Below are positions 24,595 to 36,201 of a DNA stretch of 64,000 bases, in pieces. The stretch is from Burhinus oedicnemus (lineage: Eukaryota > Chordata > Aves > Charadriiformes > Burhinidae), in the NCBI GenBank assembly GCA_008921705.1, contig VFFE01008521.1, positions 1,201,915 through 1,265,914 on the forward strand, read 5' to 3'. Numbering within the stretch: the stretch's first letter is position 1; each line of letters begins with the position of its first letter. The notes under the pieces were generated by a model that worked only from the letters and a program-made list of their open reading frames with translations, did not search any database and was not told where the DNA came from. The position numbers and the translations under genes are program-made.

Positions 24595-27500
24595 GTGGGC
24601 TAGAACACTAATGTTGTGGACAAAGCATGTCAGATTCTACAGTGTATGCTTATGATTCAAGACAAAGTCTGAAAGGAGGATAGAAAAAAACATTTTAGTC
24701 TTCTCTAGCGTACTGTCTTTTCTCTGAAAGAGCAAGTGATAGAAAGATTTTGTTTGAGGACAATTTGAAATAGAAATTATTCTATTCATTTTCCAATGTG
24801 TATGGTTACTGTCAAGAAATGGATAAACTGCTAGCACTCCCAAAGAAAACAGACAGGTTAGTTTCCCCATCTTGTCAAACTTACTTCTGCTTTGTTTAAT
24901 GATTACATGTAGTGTATAAATTATAGCCTGCTTTAATGATAGCTCTTTTTTGCTCCTTGGACTTTATAAATCCACCACGCTATCACCAAAGACTTGTTAG
25001 AAACTGTTAGTGGTATGTTATTGAATATCTGGCTTTACCCAAGAACACACAAATTCTTTTCACTGCATTTCATAGTGTTTATTACATTTCTGCACAATAC
25101 TAGTATGTACAACATTGTATAAGCTGGTTATTAAAATTTCCATAATATAGCACCTTTTGAAAAGATAGAATCTGGCTTCCAAAACCTTTAAATCATAAAT
25201 ATAATCTATGCACATTCATTTCAGATTGTACACACTACACTCATATTTATAGAACTCTTCTTTATTTATAATTTTGTACATAGTTTTCCCAGAAATATGG
25301 AGATTTTTAAAGGACAATAGTGTCAAAAATCATCATTTCCACAATGTCAAGTAAGATGTAAGATGGAAATTAGGCCAAGTTAAGTACCCAAGAAATCTTT
25401 TAAGTGTGTCAGAAGCTGAAAGCATACGAGTTTTACTGATCTGTTGTGTACCAGAAGAAGTGAGACTTGAGGCCAGATTCACATTTATATTTTAAAAAGT
25501 TAATTCCCACCTATCTCCTATTTCAGCTTGTTTGTGTCTAAAACTGTATTGAAATCTCTTTTTTCAGATAGCATCTAACACTGCAGATGACGAAAAATCT
25601 TACATATGTCACAGTTTTTGCCAATAAAATTCCTTCATGCTTAAAAGGATCCCAAGAAACATCTGTCTCATTCCTGACAGTGCACCAGGTGCTATGCCCT
25701 GTCACTATCAGGATCTACCTCTTCCCTGTTCCTTGGACTATCTTTCCTGAAAGCCTAGAGGTAATCCTTACTGGTCCATTGATCATCTGACCATTCATCA
25801 GCACCAGATCCATGTCCTGGCTGAGGAGTTAAAGCCCACCCAAATCCTCCAGCTCCAACCCCTACTGCCTACTAGGGCAGCCAGGCTCCAGTATCCTGTT
25901 GAAGCTGTTTCATTTTACATGGAAAATCTAAATATATCTGCTGGATCAGAAGGGAAATAGCTGATCTTTGGAGGTAGCAATACAGTGGAGAGAACATTGT
26001 ATTTCACTGACTGGGTTTACTTTTTATATTTAAATTGCCCTTATGTCCTAATATATAGATTAAAAGATTTAGGTGTTATTCAACTGTGGCAGAATATGTA
26101 TGTATATGGAGGAAGGTATTTATGTGAGATTAAATGTAGTGCAATAATTGGCACTCTGAACTCCAATCCTGAATGGTTTTTTAATTGAGATGAATTCAGA
26201 TCCAGAACAAGGGAAGGATTCTCAGGACTTATGAGTTTAACAAAGAAGTGAAAAATAATCTAGCTAAAATATATACCCAAACAGCATATGGAGTGGCATA
26301 TATACTTAAAAAAAGGTCATTTTGGTGTTGCTGTAATTTACAGGACTTACGTTGATGATGGTAATTTGAAACAATAAGTTAAAGTACATTTTTTCTAAGG
26401 AAACTCTTGACAAATCTACTAAAATAATATGATTGTGTCAAAAGATAATTGTCAGAAAGAAGATGATATAATTTACTTGAACATTCAAAAAGTCCTAGTG
26501 ATACCTCTGGTGAGTTTATTAAATAAATTTAGGAAGTGGAGAAAGTAACGTAAAGCTATAAAAACAGGGAAGAGACAAAATATAAAGCAAAGATAGATTA
26601 TCTTCTTTCAATTGGCAAATACAACAGAAGATTGATGATCTTAATGAAATGTGCAAGTGTTTGGGTTAATTGCGATAAAGAAGACTGTGAAAAACTTGAG
26701 AAGCAGTAGAAGGTGTATACAAGAAAGAGTAATTTGAACAACTCACACAAATGTTTTGGCTTAGTTTTTCAAAGATAATGTTTTAGCCAGAACTGCCTGG
26801 ATTATGGCCATCACAAATCTATTTGGTCGTATATCTTTCAGTAAATCTCCATTGACATCAGTGGGATTATTCTAGGAATTCATATGTCATGCTGGAGAAT
26901 ATATCTTCTTTAAGAATCCCTAGGAAAAATAGGCATGTCAACAGATTCAAAGTTGCCTGCAATTAACATAAGGGATGTATTTGTTATCAATGAACTAAGG
27001 ATTAATCAAGCACTCTAGTTTTAGTTGTTCTTCCTACATGAAGTGGCAAAACCTGAATGCTTATTGGGCTTCCAAATAAATGTACACAAAGTTGCCTTTG
27101 AGCTAGGAAGGACTATGTGTGAAGATGTACCATATGGCTGATAAGATAACAGTGTTTATGTGCTTAATTTAGGACATTGATAGGCAGTTAATCATTTGGA
27201 TGTGGAAATATCCATGTTTAAAAAACCCTCAAATTTACACCTGCAATTTTTTAAGTTCTAATTTTAATGGCTGTTTTCCCGACTACGCAAAGACATTTTT
27301 CATAGACGAATGACTCTGATTCGCTCTTTCTGAATCAGAATGACTCATATTTCATTACTATTTGAAGACGAAGGTCCCCTGTCAGCAATGCCTGAGTAAC
27401 ATACTGTCAATAACTTCCCTCATGCATATGGGCAGCCTGAAATAAACTGCTAGCTCTTGGGTGTCTACATTTGTGACAATCTGTGAACGTATCACAGTAT

Positions 27501-30500
27501 ACTCTTGAGAACTACATCAATGATTCTGCATATGGTACACAATTTAACCTGCATACCACGGACGAGGGGTATATTGTGACTCAGGAGTCCAGCTCATCAT
27601 GAAGTCAAGCCAAATGGCTTGAAGTCACACAGGAAGGCAAGGAAGCACAGAGACTCCTAGGGGCTATCCAATGAATTGCCATACCAGCCAAAGGATTTCA
27701 TTCTTCCACACAGCTACTTTGGGTTAGGAAGGAATATAGCAATTGGGTCTAAGCCATTTCTTCTTCACTGTGAGAAGAATCTGAGAATCTTTGCTGTGGG
27801 ATCTACTGTGTCACATGTCTGAAATACATATGATAATTCCCTGGATCAATACCTAGTGATGCAGACTACAGACTTTAGCTAAGGAAGGGGGAACTATTCC
27901 GGTGTAATTCAGTTTATATGTGTGTTTGTATGTGTTTCTGGCAAGCTCGGGACCATAGGCAGAATTTTGAGACATATAAAGATGTAGTGTTCAGATGGCA
28001 GCTCATGTATCTTTTGTAAATTCTAAAACTGACCTCCTGGGAGCACTTTCTGGTACAAGATAATACTTTTATTTTGTGATTGACTAGAAAGAATTCTGCC
28101 TCCTTTCATTTATAGTGTAATGAATTTTGGAGAGTGAGAATGAACTCTGCTATCTACATGACCTTGAAAGGATCCACTGATCACTTCTACTTCTGTTTTA
28201 ACTAGACACAACTTTATTATCTTAATGTTATCTGAATATTTTGCAAGTTCCAAATATTGACAGAAGTATCCTGACTTGTCTTGCCACATGCATTGCAGGG
28301 GATGGTTGGGGCTCTGAAAGTACTTCCCTCACTGCCAATACCTTAATCCAGAAAAAGGGCAACATAAAATCCTAATAGTTCACAGAGTGATTGGCAAAGA
28401 TCTGTTGATCCTTCTAGCACTGCTCCTCATATTTGTATGTTAAATGCCTTCTTTAAATGCCTTGAGTGATACATTTTTGTCAAGAGACATTGTGTATTAG
28501 CACTGTCATATTTAAAGTGTCAGCTATGGAAATATCACTTCTGCTCCTTCTTTTCCCTCCAGCAGCTCTCGGCTTCCTCCCCCTCATCATCCCTGAGTTG
28601 CAACAATATTAAGGAACTGCAACAGAGAAGTCCTTTGCTTTAAAGAAACAATTTAAATAGTATAAGGAGTTCAAACACACAAAGGGGTCCTGAAATTAGG
28701 CACTGAATCCAGTACATCAGTCTGGTTGCCTATCCCAGGCTTCCAAAGCTGGTCACGGTTCAGATTTCACTTAGAGATCTCTAGTTTAAATTTCAGGAGA
28801 TCTTATATCTGTCTATGCTCACAGGAGAATAGGCCCTCAGGATGCTGACCATAGAGACGATAATTGCAGCGAATGCAACATAAATAATTTCCTGCTTACT
28901 TGCTTTTTTTGGGGATGGTTCATCTAGAAATTACAAGCTGACATACACCACTCCTAAGCAGAATTCTGCAGTCCTAGCTTTGTGATTAAAATGAATTGTT
29001 CATTTTCTTCATTAAATAATTTTGGAGTCACAGCTGGCCAGAGGCTGGTGTTAAGCCAACTCATGCAGTCCCAGTTAATAGCAGTTCATCTGCCAGCTGT
29101 GAATATCAGGGCCACTAAATTCAAGTACATTTTCTGCAACACAATTGGCAAAGAAGGATGTTTAATAGCTTACGTCTATGTGGGGCAGTAACCAACAAAC
29201 TGTTAGTGAGAAGTTAATGTGGTACGTCCCTGGTGGTAAAGAAACCACTCGGTGCTTCTCTTACCTTGACAATGAAGCTTTCATCTCTGTTGTGAAGAGG
29301 TCAAAGAAAATGGCAAGATATCAAATGTGCAGTGGATAATAATCAAAATAGTAGAGGAGTTGAAAAAATTATACGTTACTTGCCACTGCTAATTGTAGGT
29401 TTTAAGCCTTTTGTTTTAATTCCAGCCAACTATGTAAGAAGAACCATTAATTAACCTCACTCAGTACCAGCCCATGAACATGTATATTACACACTGTTTG
29501 TTGATAATAGGCCAGGCTGTGCTAAGAAAGGAACATGTTCCAGTAGCATGTCACTGAAAAGAAAGAAGGGCTGAATGCTTAATGTGTGGCATTCTTATAT
29601 GTGATGACCCTTTTCCGTTTGCACTGAACTGTTGCCTTCTTCTGTCAAAAGGATGAACACACTTGATATTTGAGTGATAGACCAATTATTATATTGATCA
29701 AAGCACATTCTCTGGCTCACTCATAGGATTTGGATAATCATTATTGTGTTTAAAATTGTTTATTTCAACCTTGTAAAACTGTCACTGCTCTAGCCAAATA
29801 ATTTTATATTTTTTCAGCTGTCAGAGGAGAAACAGTATAGGATCTGTAGCTATGCTGAAACCAGCTCCTCCCATGTCTGACAGGTGAAGGACCTACGCCA
29901 GCCATTGTTAGGTGCTGTAATTTTATCCAGCTCTTCTAATATTTTGCTTCTGCCTGTAGGTAGGGATGATCTTTACAAAGCAGCAAATTTCATTACAGTG
30001 GTAGGAAAACGAGGCATGTATGTGTGATGTGGCCCCTGACTGCATTAAAAGTAGGGCACAAGGTTCCTCATCATGTGTTTTCCCATTTGTTGAACTGCGC
30101 AGAATCACCTGGTTCTTTTCACTCTTTTATTTCACATTTCTAAGCAATCAAAAAAAATGCTAAAGCATGTGCAGATCTAGATTTACAGAAGCCTTACACA
30201 TACTTATGAAAGCTTAAAGGTTATATTACATTATTGCTAAGCTGCCTTGCACCTACTTATGAAACCTTAAGACTATACAAGCATTATGATTATTAAGACT
30301 TTATTAATATCTTAAGATTAAATATTATTGGGTAATGTAGTACCTACTATGAACAAAATCTTTTCATTTTAAAATTAATTTCTAGTAAAACTTCTCTATT
30401 TCACTTCATTTTAGTCCCATCATGTGCAGAAATTCTTATCTTTCTTGTGGTGTGTCTAGTCAAGAACTGAAAATAGTATAATTCATCTGCTTCTAACAGC

Positions 30501-31503
30501 ACAGCCTACAAAGACATTTTGCTTTCTGACTCCTATTTTAATGCCTCACTGTCCACTATTTAGCACAGGAACTTTGTGATTTATAGGAAATTGTGTGTCT
30601 AAAATTTTCTGTGGATGTGACCTTTTTGTGTCTATTTGAATGCAGCTAATATCTCCAGGAATTTTCAGTTTCCTGTAGGTACCTGCAAAAGACAGACCGG
30701 TCCTCCCAGTATTCACCAGGAATGAATTGAGAGAGACTTAAATACAGTTCAAATAACTAAGTAAATATCACTAAAAAAAATCACATCTAAGAGGGTGCAG
30801 CACGAGGATAGAGCAGCAGCTGGAGGTGCATCAGGGTGCATTGTGGCTACTCTAACAAACTAAGCTATTTGGAGATGAGTGACCCAAGGACAGTCAATTT
30901 ATTTTCCTTTGGCAATATAGACCTATTTTGAGCGTGTTAGACTTTGTCTCCAAATTAACCCTTTTCTTTATGCAACATTGATCACTCTTTAAACTATCTG
31001 CATAACTATATATATCCTCCTTAAATAAAGTATGTGATACTACATTTAAAGGTCTGAAGAAACATTTGTGGACGTGTGGAAAAGAACAATATTGTTCATA
31101 TTGCTATTTGAAAAACAAAGCATGCAATTGTGAATTTAAAATTACTTTTTAAATGTGCCAAGAATATAAGAAAAATAATTAGTAAAACTGTTGGTATATT
31201 TAAGAATTTCTCCATGAGTATTTGTTAGAAGTTTTCTTGTGTATGAGCTTTACCCTTAGCTACCGCTTTTACGTTTAGTTTCTGCAAACATTTGGAACCA
31301 AATTCAGCTGACAGAAATATTTCCTAACCAACAATTCAAGATGCTTGTAACTGCCTGTTAAGCAGAAAGCAACATAAAAATGATCTTTAGAATAATAATA
31401 AATTAGGAGCCTTTGTTGTACTTCAAATCTACAAGATAAACAGAGAAAATTCCCACTGTCTGCATAATAACTACATTCAGAAACAATAAAAGTGATTTCC
31501 AGT
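24595..31503. other. About 6.9 kb of AT-rich DNA, nothing recognised
   Basis: The longest stretch of the window without any interspersed repeat that I recognise. Local GC-richer spots lie at about 25790-25900 and 28540-28610 (the latter pyrimidine-rich). ORFs are all under 80 codons. No gene can be supported. Confidence 0.5.
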
Positions 31504-31550
31504 ACATTCATTTTAGGGTTACATTCATTTTAGGGTTACATTCATTTTAG
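31504..31550. repeat. 17-bp tandem repeat, 2.8 copies
   Basis: Unit ACATTCATTTTAGGGTT at 31504-31520 and 31521-31537, then a partial copy at 31538-31550. The two full copies are identical. Each contains TTAGGG, the vertebrate telomere hexamer, but only once per 17 bp, so it is not a telomeric array. Confidence 0.93.
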
Positions 31551-32325
31551 CATTAATTCTGAGCTCATTTACTTCAGACTAGTACTTACCTGAATGAATT
31601 TGTATGTACTTAGAAAATCCCATTCAGAGGTGTATCAAGGAAAGCTTGAGCAATACTACAAGGAAGAAAAGGAATTCCTGTCTAGACAGCCAGCAACATG
31701 CACCACTTTTGTCTTTTGTATTTGTAAATTAATCCCTGAAGTTATCTGTTTCTGCTGCAAATGACCTGGAGTTATTGACTTAGCTCCAGCCAAAGCTACA
31801 ACCATGGTTTGTAGTTTGTTGCAGAAGTATGCACCAGTTCAAATGGTGCACCTATTCAAGAAAGAAAAGACAAAAAATGAGATCACTTTTGTGGGACCTG
31901 GTGAATGGGATGGCTGCTGGGCTCTGCCGTGTTCTGTGCAGGACTAGAGCAGGGGGCTTTGAGGGAAAGTGAGGGGGAGTACAGAATCTTGTATCCAGCA
32001 CACACCAGTGTTGGCATTGTAGGGTGTTTTAACCTATATTAAGCTAATAGTCTTACATTTGTAAGTCTGCAGTCTTTCACTTGTAACACTACAGTCTGCC
32101 TTTCATTTTGTATGCAGCCTGCCACATACACAACCCCAGGCTGATGTGGCAGTATGTCTTCCTTTTTTATTCCAAAGGGCTGTTGTCCTTGCAGCCTCAC
32201 ACTGATGGATTCAGTAAACATCATCACATTGGTAAAGTTGGTTTTTGTAGGAAGTGATTGACATTGAAATGTGAATTTTCCCTTTCCAGCCCTTGCTTCA
32301 TAGTTTTTAGTTTATAATCTTATGT
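31551..32325. other. Unassigned, mildly GC-richer sequence
   Basis: Contains a GC-richer patch at about 31890-32010 and short ORFs without motif. It may be part of the same old repeat as the next entry, but I cannot show that. Confidence 0.45.
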
Positions 32326-32790
32326 TAGGGAACAAATAAATCTTAATAGATAACGCTAGTAGATAATAGTCATATAGTTAGCCAATAAGCATTTGCTGAT
32401 AATGCACAAGCAGAAAGCTAAACAGCCAATTGATGTGTGCAACATCTGTGTCCAATAAAAGTATACTCTCATAAACACTGTTACTGTAATGAAACAGTCC
32501 TGATGAAACCATATTGTTACTGTGTAAAAAAATTATTCAGAGGAACACATTTTGCGATGGAGAGTATACACAGATGAGGACGATGAGCTGGGGAGATCCT
32601 CACCAGTTCTTTTGTTGGCCAGTGACTTGGAGTGTTTTCCCTTCTTTCCCTCTCCCTCTCCCTTTCCCTTTCCCTCTCCCTTTCCCTTTCCCTCTCCCTT
32701 TCCCTCTCCCTTTCCCTTTCCCTCTCCGTTTCCCTTGGCTTGTCATGCTACAATGTTTTTTGCTGAATACACTCATGACCTAGTGCAGGA
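32326..32790 (+). mobile_element. LTR-like segment with three CCAAT boxes (candidate)
   Basis: Starts TGTTAGGGAACA and carries CCAAT boxes at 32381-32386 (GCCAAT), 32425-32430 (GCCAAT) and 32452-32456 (CCAAT). A TATA-like AATAAAAGTATA at 32454-32465 overlaps the last one. Further on come the pyrimidine tract (32638-32736), then TTTTTTGCTGAATACACTC, which resembles an LTR polyadenylation region with a mutated signal. The order of U3 promoter boxes, TATA and R-like region is what retroviral LTRs show. I see no clear target duplication, and the right end is a guess. No internal retroviral genes are adjacent. It could instead be a host promoter-like or chance arrangement. Confidence 0.35.
32638..32736 (+). 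repeat. Pyrimidine mirror-type tract, CCCTTT/CCCTCT units
   Basis: About 100 bp of pure C and T apart from a single G (in CTCCGTTTCCC). It is built of six-base CCCTTT and CCCTCT units in an irregular higher-order pattern. The opposite strand is pure purine. Such homopurine-homopyrimidine tracts can form intramolecular triplex (H-DNA). The overlapping plus ORFs here are just translations of the repeat (Phe-Pro and Ser-Pro runs). Confidence 0.93.
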
Positions 32791-33683
32791 ATAACTCCTT
32801 GTCCTTGCTTAATAAGCATTTTGAAGACACTCATTTCATCTTAGTTGACTCTAAAGACCGTATGTTAATACATTAAACTAAAAAAAATTGCCACATAAAA
32901 GGAAATGGGAAATATATTCCTTCAAATACTATTAAGCAACATTACTGTGACAAAATAGAACAATTCACACATCTATCAATATTTAATCAAATGTCAGGAT
33001 TCTATATTAAGGGTTTTTTTCAGATAGTCAATATCAAATAGGTTGGCACAGCTGGATTTTCTTATAGCTTTTTTCATAGATTGAACAATTAATTGTCATT
33101 TAACAGGATGTATAATTTGTATATATTATATTACTGAGCAATACAGAGGTTAAATGAAATATATTTACAAGATCTTATTTACATCCAGTGCACTAATTAT
33201 AAGGGGTTTTTTATGTTCCTTTTTTTTTTGGTTCTATATTTGATCTATTGTGATTACCTTTTTTATCCTGCGTCCTACACTGAAAGAAATATTACTCCTT
33301 GCTGCCAGACAGCTGCCATTTCACTGCACAAAATTTACAGTCCCTCTAACATATGGAAAAATCTACCTCACAAGATTTTGTTATATGATTATTCTTCAAA
33401 AATAATTTCAAGGTCTTTCTGTACAATGGCTGTCAAATCATGTGTTAATGTAAATCAGGGAAAGATATGGCATTCTGCTTTTTTTTTAACGTATTACTCA
33501 GAAAATGCTAATAAAAGGATTATGGACTAGATCACTCACTCCCTGGTTACTTAGAAAAAACACAAAACTTCACAGAGGTTTGATACACACAGTATAAGGA
33601 ACCAACCCCCAAAGCACTTCTGTGTACAATTAATTTTAAGCAAGAAGTCTGAAAGATCGCTCATAGTTAGGTTATCATGGTAG
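32791..33683. other. AT-rich sequence, nothing recognised
   Basis: Low-GC sequence. The ORF at 33213-33530 (+) has no familiar motif. No repeat was recognised up to the CR1 boundary. Confidence 0.55.
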
Positions 33684-34243
33684 TTGCAATGTGCCCTTGT
33701 GGCCAAGAAGGCCAATGGCATCCTGGGGTGCATCAAGAGGCGTGTGGCAAGCAGGTCGTGGGAGGTTATCCTCCCCCTCTACTCTGCCCTGCTGAGGCCA
33801 CATCTGGAGTACTGTGTCCAGTTCTGGGCTCCCCAGTTCAAGAAGGACAGGGAACTGCTGGAGAGGGTAAAGCAGAGGACTACAAAGATGCTTAGGGGGC
33901 TGGAACATCTTTCTTATGAGGAAAGGCTGAGGGACTTGGGTCTCTTTAGTCTGGAGAAGAGAAGGCTGAGGGGGCATCTCATCAATGCTTATAAATACTT
34001 AAAGGGAGGGTGCCAGGAGGATGGCACCTGTCTTTTTGCAGTGGTGCCCAGTGATAGGACATGAGGTAATGGGCACAAACTTGAATGTAGGAAGTTCCAT
34101 CTAAACATGAGGAGGAACTTCTTTCCTTTGAGGGTGGCACAGCACTGGAACAGGCTTCCCCGAGAGGTGGTGGAGTCTCCAACTGTGGAGACATTCCAAA
34201 CCTGCCTGGACGCCATCCTGTGCAACCTGCTCTAGGTGACCCT
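33684..34243 (+). pseudogene. CR1 ORF2 C-terminal fragment with an in-frame stop
   Basis: The C-terminal part of the CR1 reverse transcriptase polyprotein. The first 126 codons are open and include [20 protein letters not shown] and [18 protein letters not shown]. The reading then meets TGA at 34062-34064, where the family has an arginine codon in its RTRGNG segment. After that stop the same frame continues as recognisable CR1, through the [13 protein letters not shown] segment to the usual end of ORF2 near 34240. A single base change (AGA or CGA to TGA) explains the break. No endonuclease or catalytic reverse transcriptase motif is present. Confidence 0.9.
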
Positions 34244-34309
34244 GCTCTGGCAGGGGGGTTGGACTAGATGATCTCCAGAGGTCCCTTCCAACCCCTGTGA
34301 TTCTGTAAT
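33684..34309 (+). mobile_element. CR1 LINE, 5'-truncated, plus strand
   Basis: A 626-bp CR1 fragment. It opens inside ORF2 at the segment [20 protein letters not shown] and runs through the ORF2 C-terminus and the 3' UTR (CTAGATGATCTCCAGAGGTC) to a terminal CCCCTGTGATTCTGTAA. No poly(A) tail is present, as expected for CR1. It lies 0.4 kb left of the solo LTR. Confidence 0.95.
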
Positions 34310-34727
34310 ACTTAGGGAAATTCAGCCAGAGACAAGGAGCTCTGTGAGCTAAATGCTGTAGAAGCACAAGATACAGGCTCAGAAGGCTTCTGAGCAAGGC
34401 AGAGAAAGTGAAGAAAGGTGGGATGGGAATGGAAATGAGATAATGTTGGTTTCAGGGTACCAGTAGCTGGACTCCAGTAATTTTTTGAATGATGTCAAAG
34501 CAAAAGGAGATTTGAGTGCAACATAAAGTAGGATTACAATATACCTTTGGTGATATATATAGAGAAATTTTATCCTCTAAAGAGGCAAAAGTTCTTGAAA
34601 AATTTACCCAGTCGGAAATGCAGGCTGATTATATGAACTTAATGCTAGTGAGACTTAATGTTGTAGCCCTGAGTGAGAAAGACTAAGTGGGCAGAAAGCA
34701 AACTGAAGATTTTTGAAGGGGAAGTTA
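34310..34727. other. Spacer between CR1 and solo LTR
   Basis: 418 bp without a recognised element. It ends with GAAGTTA (34721-34727), which recurs at 35510-35516 on the far side of the LTR. Confidence 0.5.
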
Positions 34728-34898
34728 CACGGTTGTATTGGGTGTAGGTGTCAAGGTTTTGATAGTGGGGGTGCTGAAGGGGTGGCCTCTGGGAAGAGGT
34801 TACAGGCTGCCCTGTGCTGGACAAAACCATCTGTGCAATAGACCCCCCACAGGCCACAACTGAGCCCATCAGCCAAGCCAGGAGCAACTCTGTGAAAA

Positions 34899-34909
34899 CA
34901 TATTTAAGA
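34899..34909 (+). promoter_or_regulatory. TATA-like element of the solo LTR
   Basis: ACATATTTAAG sits about 165 bp into the LTR and about 420 bp before its AATAAA. This is a position and sequence fitting the U3 TATA box. Activity cannot be judged from sequence. Confidence 0.5.
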
Positions 34910-35323
34910 AAGGTCTGGAAACACTGTACGGACAGCAGAGAAGGAAGAAAAAAAAAAAAAGAGAAACAGCAGTGTGAGTACCAATGTGAGAGAAAGAGGG
35001 AGAGGAGGTGCTCCAAGTGCTGGAGCAGAGATTGCCTTGCAGCCCCACAGGAGAACCCACGCTGGAGCTGGTTTCTCCCAAAGGACTGCAGCCCATGGGG
35101 AAGGACACTTGCTGGAGCAGGGGAAAGGTGTGAGAAGGAGAGGAACTGTTGCGGTCTAACATAACACCTCCATTCCCCATCCACTTTGTGCTGCTCAGTG
35201 TGGGAGGAGGTGGAAGAGCTGGGAATGAAGGAGTAAAGGTGAGCCTGGGAAAGGAGGGATGGGGAAAGGTATTATTTTAATGTTTGTCTCTGTTCCTTAC
35301 CATCCAAATCTATTTTAATTGAC

Positions 35324-35329
35324 AATAAA
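35324..35329 (+). terminator. LTR polyadenylation signal AATAAA
   Basis: Canonical AATAAA in GACAATAAATAG within the 3' third of the LTR, followed by TTTCCCCAAG and a T run, as in the R/U5 part of such LTRs. Confidence 0.55.
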
Positions 35330-35509
35330 TAGATTAATTTTCCCCAAGTTGAGGTTTTTTTATCCATGATGTCAACAGGTAAGCAATCTCCCTGTCTTTA
35401 TGTCAACCCACAAGTGTTCTCATCACATTTTCTCCCTCTGTCCTGTTGAGGAGGGGGAGTGAGAGAGCAGCTGGGTGGCATTTTGGTCCTTTGACAAGGC
35501 TAACCCAAC

Positions 35510-36201
35510 GAAGTTATTTATGTGATGGAGAAGATGAGTCATTAGAAAGACATCCAGAGAAGAAATAAGGTCATGCAGTGTTGTTTGTGGCTATTGCAAA
35601 GAAACTGCTTATGTGGATCACAATGGAAGATGTTGTCATAGTCAAAAGCAAAATGGTATAAGCTTGGTAAAATTTATAACTATATAGACAGTTAGAAAAG
35701 GGTCTATATAAGCTATATTAAATGCAGAAAAAATGGACTTGACAAGTTAGAAAGATCAAAGTCAAAGATGACTCTGGTTGTAGATTTGATGATACTGTCC
35801 ACAATGATACCGAAGGGAGCTGAAGGTTTCAGCATGGAAGGCTAAGTTCTGCTTTTCATTCTTACTGAGTCTTATCTAAGGACTAGTTATCCATGACAGA
35901 TTTCAGAGAAACAATGAGAGATTTTGGGCAGAAGCAGTAGTTACATAAATTTGTCTTGTATGAAAAAACTGAGGTTGAGTATATGCTGGTGTAGAAGTTC
36001 ACTTTTGCAAAAATTTGCAGGATCACATTCTAAATGCCCTACTTTATCTTTGAGTTGGAGAAATAAGTTTGAGTTCATATAGTTAACTCCTTATATTTGT
36101 CTCTTAGCATCTCAGTATTGATATTATCAGAGCTTGCTTTCAAGGTTTTAGGTTTCTGTTATTAAGTCAGATATCTGACATTTTATTACTTTTTTTTTCT
36201 G
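35510..36201. other. AT-rich sequence with a 14-bp perfect palindrome
   Basis: Nothing recognised apart from GTCAGATATCTGAC at 36166-36179, a perfect 14-bp palindrome, lying just left of a tttatt (AATAAA on the minus strand) at 36182-36187. Confidence 0.55.

Larger units (their letters stand above)
34728..35509 (+). mobile_element. Solo LTR of an avian endogenous retrovirus
   Basis: A well-organised LTR of about 780 bp in plus orientation. The conventional TG start is TGTATTGGGTGTAGGTGTCA at 34734. Family landmarks that I recall from bird LTRs are present in order: GGTTTTGATAGTGGGGGTGC, AACATATTTAAG (promoter), a repeated 'GCTGGAGCAG/TGGAGCAG' and 'GCAGCCCATGGGG' region, a GGGAGGAGGTGGAAGAGCTG stretch, AATAAA at 35324-35329, TTTCCCCAAGTTGAGG, TTGAGGAGGGGGAGTGAGAG and an end near GCTAACCCAA. 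No primer-binding site, gag or pol lies next to it, so it is a solo LTR left by recombination. I believe such LTRs belong to bird ERVK or ERVL groups but cannot settle which. The 179-codon minus-strand ORF across it is antisense chance. Confidence 0.78.

Noticed and set aside
31504..31550. Interstitial telomere repeat
   Set aside because: TTAGGG occurs only once per 17-bp unit, so it is not a (TTAGGG)n array.
32514..32794. Two overlapping plus ORFs of 80-89 codons with Phe-Pro and Ser-Pro runs
   Set aside because: They are translations of the CCCTTT/CCCTCT pyrimidine repeat in two frames.
34645..35184. 179-codon minus-strand ORF
   Set aside because: It lies antisense across the solo LTR and its flank, with no protein motif. 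Chance product of the GC-richer LTR.
36166..36179. Operator-like palindrome GTCAGATATCTGAC
   Set aside because: A perfect 14-bp palindrome is expected now and then in 64 kb, and there is no linked promoter.
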